A stretch of 64,000 nucleotides of DNA, taken from contig NC_089220.1 of NCBI RefSeq assembly GCF_963924675.1, forward strand, positions 156,487,270 through 156,551,269, given 5' to 3'. This stretch comes from Phocoena phocoena. Its lineage: Eukaryota > Chordata > Mammalia > Artiodactyla > Phocoenidae. A program made the translations under genes and the position numbers. Of the stretch, positions 59,782 through 64,000 are shown piece after piece (position 1 is the first letter of the stretch; each line of letters begins with the position of its first letter). The notes below the pieces were generated by a model. The model searched no databases. It saw only the letters and a list, made by a program, of their open reading frames with translations, and had not been told where the DNA came from.

Positions 59782-60492
59782 CAGTAAGCCCCCTACATTC
59801 GAACCTTCAAGTTGCGTAGTTTCAAAGATGCAAACATGGGCTTCCCTGGTGGCGCAGTGGTTGAGAGTCCGCCTGCCGATGCAGGGGACACCTGTTCGTG
59901 CCCCAGTCCGGGAAGATCCCACATGCCGCGGAGCGGCTGGGCCCGTGAGCCATGGCCGCTGAGCCTGCGCGTCCGGAGCCTGTGCTCCGCAACGGGAGAG
60001 GCCACAACAGTGAGAGGCCCGCATACAGCAAAAAAAAAAAAAAAAAAAAAAAGATGCAAACATGTGTTCACATGTCCATTCACTTAAGTTAGTTCACGTG
60101 TCTGGCGTACATTGTCATGTGCGTGCATCCTCTACGAGTGGTTGTGCTTTTGTGTACTTTACTGTACAGCACTGTATAGAGTACAGCAGTACAGTATCTT
60201 TATTTCAAGCCCAGGATGTCCAGAAGCAAACATAAAAGCAGCAGCAATGTAGCGAGTTTTACTGTACTTCTCAAGGTACTGTATGTAAGATTGAAAATGT
60301 TTTCTTTATTTTTTGTGTCTGTTTGTTTTTTATGTATTATTTGTGTGAAAAGTATTATAAACCTATTACAGTACAGTACTAAGCAGACTGTGTTCGTTGG
60401 GTACCTAGGCTAACTTTGTTGGACTTCCAAACAAATTGGACTTAGGAAGGTGCTCTCGGAATTGAACTCGTTCATATGCAGGGGACTTACTG
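59782..60492 (+). mobile_element. Tigger-type DNA transposon (Tc/mariner-pogo group), internally deleted
   Basis: Terminal inverted repeats: left CAGTAAGCCCCCTACATTCG, right the complement of 'CATATGCAGGGGACTTACTG'. A TA dinucleotide flanks each end (59780-59781, 60493-60494), the target of this superfamily. Without the SINE at 59839-60049 the copy is about 485 bases. A start region at about 60219 reads 'MSRSKHKSSSNVAS', resembling the N-terminus of Tigger transposases, then runs into unrelated sequence, so the transposase body is lost. Long extinct in mammals. Confidence 0.8.
59839..60049 (+). mobile_element. CHR-2 SINE, short form, nested in Tigger
   Basis: Complete copy with head 'GGCTTCCCTGGTGGCGCAG' and long A-tail; B-box region 'CTGTTCGTGCC' as in the copy at 53813. 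The perfect TSD AAAGATGCAAACATG lies at 59824-59838 and 60050-60064. It interrupts the Tigger phrase 'CAAAGATGCAAACATGTG'. Confidence 0.95.
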
Positions 60493-60839
60493 TATATTAT
60501 AGGAGGTGTCTTTAAACTTTAAACACATAACACAAGGTTATGTATTGACTGGTTGATGGAAATGTTCTGCCAAGAGTCTCCCGAGAACCTAACCTTGTAT
60601 TTCCCTTAGGAGCTGTGGCTTGGTGTTTGCTAATTCGGTGTTTGCAGTGCCTTTTATAGAACATAACTCCCACAAATAAGCATCAACTGTATTTTGAAAA
60701 GTAAAAAGTACTAGGTAGATTCAAAGCATTTTTTTCATTACCTGTAAGTTCTAGAGAGCAAATTCAGAACCTATTACTCAGAGGAAATGGGAGGATTCTA
60801 AGGTCACCTGTCCTAGAAATGACTCTTCCATTAAATAGT

Positions 60840-60970
60840 GTTGATCTTTAGAAAGTCTCTCAATCTTTCTGGGCTCAGCTTGGTATATAAAATAAAGGGG
60901 TTACATAAAGGTTGCTTCCAAGTGTCAGGTTCTGCAGAAAGGCTTAATAAATGTTTGTTGAATGAATGAA
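60840..60970 (-). mobile_element. MIR-type SINE, minus strand
   Basis: 'CTCTCAATCTTTCTGGGCTC', 'ATAAAGGGGTTACATAAAGG' and 'GGCTTAATAAATGTTTGTTG' with 'AATGAATGAATG' at the end match the complement of a MIR variant with 'CTCAATAAATGTTTGTTGAA'. Confidence 0.6.
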
Positions 60971-61326
60971 TGGGATTCTATAGTAATCCTAACATGGGAA
61001 ATTATTCTATGTAGTGGTAGTGTCATAATGCAGCCAAGTCACACTCTCTTTCGGCAGAAAGAGGCTCTTATCTACCCAATGCCCTCCAAGAGAATGAGAG
61101 AAAAAATACTGCTTCTTCTCCTCCAAACTTCTCTTTTAAATTGGAAGAATCCTGGATGGGCCAATATCAATTCATATCCATCAAATAGTTTCTCAGATCT
61201 CTGGCAGCTGTATCTGCTAAAAGAATGAGAGGTTTGGAGATGATAGGATGAAATCATAACTTTGGGAGTATGGGTTTACAAAAATGTGGAGGAGAGAAAG
61301 TTACGCTTACACAGAATGCCAAAATA

Positions 61327-61419
61327 ATAGCTAACATTTATTGGTCACTCACTCTGTACCAGGCACTCTTGCAGGTTTTAACTCACTGAATACTTCCAAC
61401 AGTACTATATGGGAGAAAC
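61327..61419 (+). mobile_element. MIR, 5' part (continues at 61911 and 63177)
   Basis: 'AATAGCTAACATTTATTGG', 'TCACTCTGTACCAGGCACTC', 'TTTTAACTCACTGAATACTTCC' and 'AACAGTACTATATGGGAG' are the MIR 5' and core parts. It stops at 61419 where an LTR begins. The next MIR bases appear at 61911-61933 and the 3' half at 63177-63300, so one MIR has been split twice. Confidence 0.85.
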
Positions 61420-61910
61420 TGTTACCCAGCCAAAACTTGGGTCTTGGGTCTGCTTGCCTGTGTGCTGTAAAGCCAATCTACTGACACCAGGTTGTGGTGA
61501 AGGAAAGCGCGGCACTTATTGTAAGGCACCAGACAAGGGGTCCAGGACAACTAGTGCTCAAAAAGCCCAAGCTCCTGGTTGGATTTCAGGAAAGCATTTT
61601 AAAGGCAAGGTGAGGGAGTAGAGTCCCAGGGTATGTGATCAGTGCACAATTCTCTGATTGGTTGATGGTGAGGTAACAGGGTGGTGTCACAGGGGTTAAC
61701 ATAATCAATCCTCAGGCTCCAGTATATCTTGGGGCTCATGATCACCAAGTAGTTAATTTCTTCCACTTGGTGAGGATTTTAGCATCTGTAAAACAACTCA
61801 GGAAATGTGCATCAGATACTGTTATCTAGGAGCTTCAGAGAGGAGCTAAAGCAGAGGATATGGGGGGAGGAGTCTGTCCCAGGAAAGCCCCACAGGCTCC
61901 TGCTCGGTTA
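61420..61910 (+). mobile_element. Solo LTR (ERV type) inserted in a MIR
   Basis: About 490 bases beginning TGTTACCCAGCC and ending near CTCGGTTA, bounded by GAAAC (61415-61419) and GAAAA (61911-61915) as a near-perfect five-base TSD. Edges are inferred by restoring the MIR: '...GGGAGAAAC' joined to 'TATTGTTAACGC' gives the MIR order. Inside are 'GTAAAGCCAATCTACTGACACC' and 'AATTCTCTGATTGGTTGATG' (a CCAAT-type box on the minus strand). It resembles LTRs seen in artiodactyl and cetacean genomes; I give no subfamily name. No internal retroviral sequence is present. Confidence 0.65.
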
Positions 61911-61933
61911 GAAAACTATTGTTAACGCTATTT

Positions 61934-62093
61934 AATTTATTTATTTTTCTTAAGCCCTTGACTTTAATTACCTGTTAATAAAGAATAATTTTTAAGTATT
62001 TTAGAAAATTATTATCGTATCAGCAGTTACCATATTGGTGTGCTTTGGGCTTAGTTCTGGGCCCTATCTCATTCCCACCCCACACTGTTTCTC
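61934..62093 (-). mobile_element. Candidate L1 3'-transduced segment
   Basis: This 160-base segment lies between the left TSD and the L1 poly-T at 62094. It begins with a T-rich run ('TTTATTTATTTTTC'), as expected for a second, decayed tail, followed by unique-looking DNA ('GGTGTGCTTTGGGCTTAG', 'TCTCATTCCCACCCC'). On the minus strand an AATAAA sits next to that second tail. This arrangement fits a 3' flank carried along by the L1 below. Confidence 0.5.
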
Positions 62094-63175
62094 TTTTTTT
62101 TTTTTTTTTAACATTTTTGGAGTATAGTTGATTTACAATGTGTTAGTTTCAGGTGTACAGCAAAGTGACTCAGCTATATATCTCCATTCTTTTTCAGATT
62201 CTTTTCTCATATAGGTTATTACAGAATGCTGAGTAGTTCCCTGTGCTGTACAGTAGGTCCTTGTTAGTTATCTATTTTATATATAGTAGTGTGTACATGT
62301 ATATCCCAGTCTTCTAATTTATCACTTCCCCCAACATTTCCCCTTTGGTAACCATAAGTGTGATTTTGAGATCTGTGAGTCTGCTTCTGTTTTGTAAATA
62401 AGTCATTTGTGTTAGTTTTTATTAGATTCCACATATAAGTGATATCATATATTTGTCTTTCTCTGACTTGCATTATTTAGTATGATAATCTCTAGGTCCA
62501 TCCATGTTACTGCAAATGGTATTATTTCATTCTTTTTTATGGCTGAGTAATATTCCATTGTATATATGTACCACATCTTCTTTAACCATTCCTCCAACAG
62601 TGGACATTTAGTTTGCTTCCATGTTTTGGCTATTGTAAATAAGTGCTGCAGTGAGCATTGGGGTGCATGTATCTTTTCGAATTATAGTTTTCTCTGGATA
62701 TATGCCCAGGAGTGGTATTGTTGGATTATATGGCAGTTCTATATTTCATTTTTTAAGGAACCTCCGTACTGTTCTCCATAGTGGCTGTACCAATTTACAT
62801 TCCCAAGAACAGTGTAGAAGGGTTCCCTTTTCTCCACATCCTCTCCAGCATTTTTTTTTTTTTTTGGTAGACTTTTTAATGATGGTCATTCTGACTGGTG
62901 TGAGGTGATACCTCATTGTTGTTTTGATTTGCATTTCTTTAATAATTAGTGATGTTGGGTATCTTTTCATGTGCTTTTTGGCCATCTATATGTCTTCTTT
63001 GGAGAAATGTCTATTTAGATCTTCCACCCATTTTTTGATTGGGTTACTTGTTTTTTTTCATATTGAGCTGCATGAGCTATTTGTATATTTTGTAGATTAA
63101 TCCCTTGTTGGTTGCTTCATTTGCAAATATTTTCTCCCATTCTGTGGGTTGATTTTTCGTTTTATTTATGGTTTC
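62094..63175 (-). mobile_element. L1 fragment, minus strand, 5' truncated
   Basis: Poly-T at 62094-62109, then the complement of the 3' UTR ('TGGAGTATAGTTGATTTAC', 'GTGTACAGCAAAGTGACTC') and of ORF2's last third. Minus-strand frame 62746-62985 carries '[20 protein letters not shown]' and '[18 protein letters not shown]'; 63077-63265 carries 'NQPTEWEKIFANEATNKG'. Stops and frameshifts break the frame. The TSD TGTTAACGCTATTT (61920-61933) recurs as TGTTAATGCTATTT (63176-63189). Confidence 0.9.
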
Positions 63176-63176
63176 T

Positions 63177-63300
63177 GTTAATGCTATTTTAAAGTGAGGC
63201 AGGTGAAGCAGAAAGAGTTTAAGTAACTTTCTGCTGAAGGTTACACAGACATTAAGTGGCTGCACTGGGTTTTGAACCTCAGTCTTCTGATCGCAGATTC
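63177..63300 (+). mobile_element. MIR, 3' half (continuation of 61327)
   Basis: 'GCTATTTTAAAGTGAGGCAG', 'GAGTTTAAGTAACTTTCTGC', 'AGGTTACACAGACATTAAG', 'GGCTGCACTGGGTTTTGAACC' and 'CAGTCTTCTGATC' form the MIR 3' half. Confidence 0.85.
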
Positions 63301-63575
63301 TCGAGGAAGCTTAATGCTTTGTTGGGACTAAGTAACCATGAGCCAGAGTGCAGTAGCATCACCAAAAAGGGCACATATCTAATTTACATTAATATCCCAG
63401 TTCTATAGCAGGCCGTTCTTTCCTAACTGGTACTCAATTTTTGTGTTGGAACCAGAAAGCATGAGGTGTAGAAAGGACCCTGGTCATTACTCTTGACTTC
63501 CATTCCCTGACTCCTTCTATAAATCAAAGCAATCTTGAACTCTGACCAACTTACTGTCTTAATATTTCTTGATTC
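63301..63575. other. Unannotated stretch
   Basis: Nothing recognised in this short interval between the MIR and the L2. Confidence 0.4.
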
Positions 63576-64000
63576 TGACCAGCCTTCTCAACACTCCCAC
63601 CTTCATTTAACCCCCCACCATCTCATGCTTGGGTTTCTGCCACAGCCCGTGCTGGCTTCCAGGCTTGCATCTTTCCAACCCATTATCTGTAATCCAGCTT
63701 GAGGAGTCTTTTCAAAATGTAAATTTGGTACTTACAACCTTTTGATGACTCTCCAGTGTCCCTAGGCATAAACCCATTTCAAGATACAGGACAATCTGGG
63801 CCTGTCTCTCCACCCACCCTCTTCACCTCCAGCTTTGGTTCAGTGTCCCATGTCTTTCCTGGAAAGAGACTCCTTTGCACTTCAGGGCCTTTGCATTTGC
63901 TGGACCCTTGGCCTCCTGGCTCAATAGGAAATTTGCCTCATGAGATCCCACTTGCCTTTGCACATCAAGTGAGCTATTGCTCACCCAAGGAGCCACCTGC
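63576..64000 (-). mobile_element. L2 fragment, minus strand, runs off the window
   Basis: 'GAGTCTTTTCAAAATGTAAAT', 'GACTCTCCAGTGTCCCTAGG', 'GATACAGGACAATCTGGGCC', 'CACTTCAGGGCCTTTGCATTTGC' and 'TGGACCCTTGGCCTCCTGG' are the complement of the L2 3' region in order. Confidence 0.75.

Overview
This window reads as intergenic or deep-intronic DNA of a cetacean (whale or dolphin). The main evidence is fourteen tRNA-derived SINEs of the CHR-2 type, whose heads read GGGCTTCCCTGGTGGCGCAG, plus one shorter SINE of the CHR-1 type. These are hallmarks of the whale/hippo/ruminant lineage. Nine of the CHR-2 copies are the short form that lacks about 115 bases of internal sequence. In published work such deletion forms are typical of cetaceans, possibly toothed whales; that last step is inference from memory. 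MIR, L2, L3/CR1, MER-type hAT transposons, MaLR LTRs and L1 confirm a placental mammal.

I found no protein-coding exon, functional RNA gene, CpG island, CRISPR array or prokaryote-like operon. The longest open frame (369 codons, ending at 46699) is the C-terminal part of an L1 ORF2. Most other long frames are read-through of SINE antisense strands.

Layout. 1-1095: 5' LTR plus start of the internal region of a MaLR element on the minus strand, cut by the window edge. 1100-1760: L2. 3281-3349: (CT)n(CA)n microsatellite. 3980-4275: hAT transposon. 5021-10035: SINEs, MIRs, an L2 and one SINE carrying extra 3' sequence. 12675-14130: L2 with a hAT insertion, then a long CHR-2. 15190-16450: ancient L1/HAL1-like DNA split by a SINE. 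16450-22215: mostly unclassified. 22220-25883: L1 3' ends, SINEs and L3 pieces, ending in an L1/SINE pair that share a target. 26029-34620: MER58, MER5-like, MIRs, an ancient L1. 35265-37560: long minus-strand L1 fragment. 38560-44400: SINEs, MLT1 solo LTR, MIRs. 45594-47078: young L1 3' half. 47097-51900: repeat-poor. 53813-56383: three SINEs and an old L1. 57500-58120: repeat-free AT-rich DNA that looks like a candidate conserved element. 59782-60492: Tigger transposon with a SINE inside. 61330-63300: one MIR broken by a solo LTR and then by an L1 that seems to carry transduced 3' sequence. 63580-64000: L2 on the minus strand.

No genes work together here; what the sequence records is the order of retrotransposition. 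The most useful results are candidate 3' transductions by a SINE (9705-10035) and an L1 (61934-63175), several nested insertions with clear target-site duplications (TSDs), and two repeat-poor stretches worth a conservation test. Family names come from memory of consensus sequences, not from a database search.
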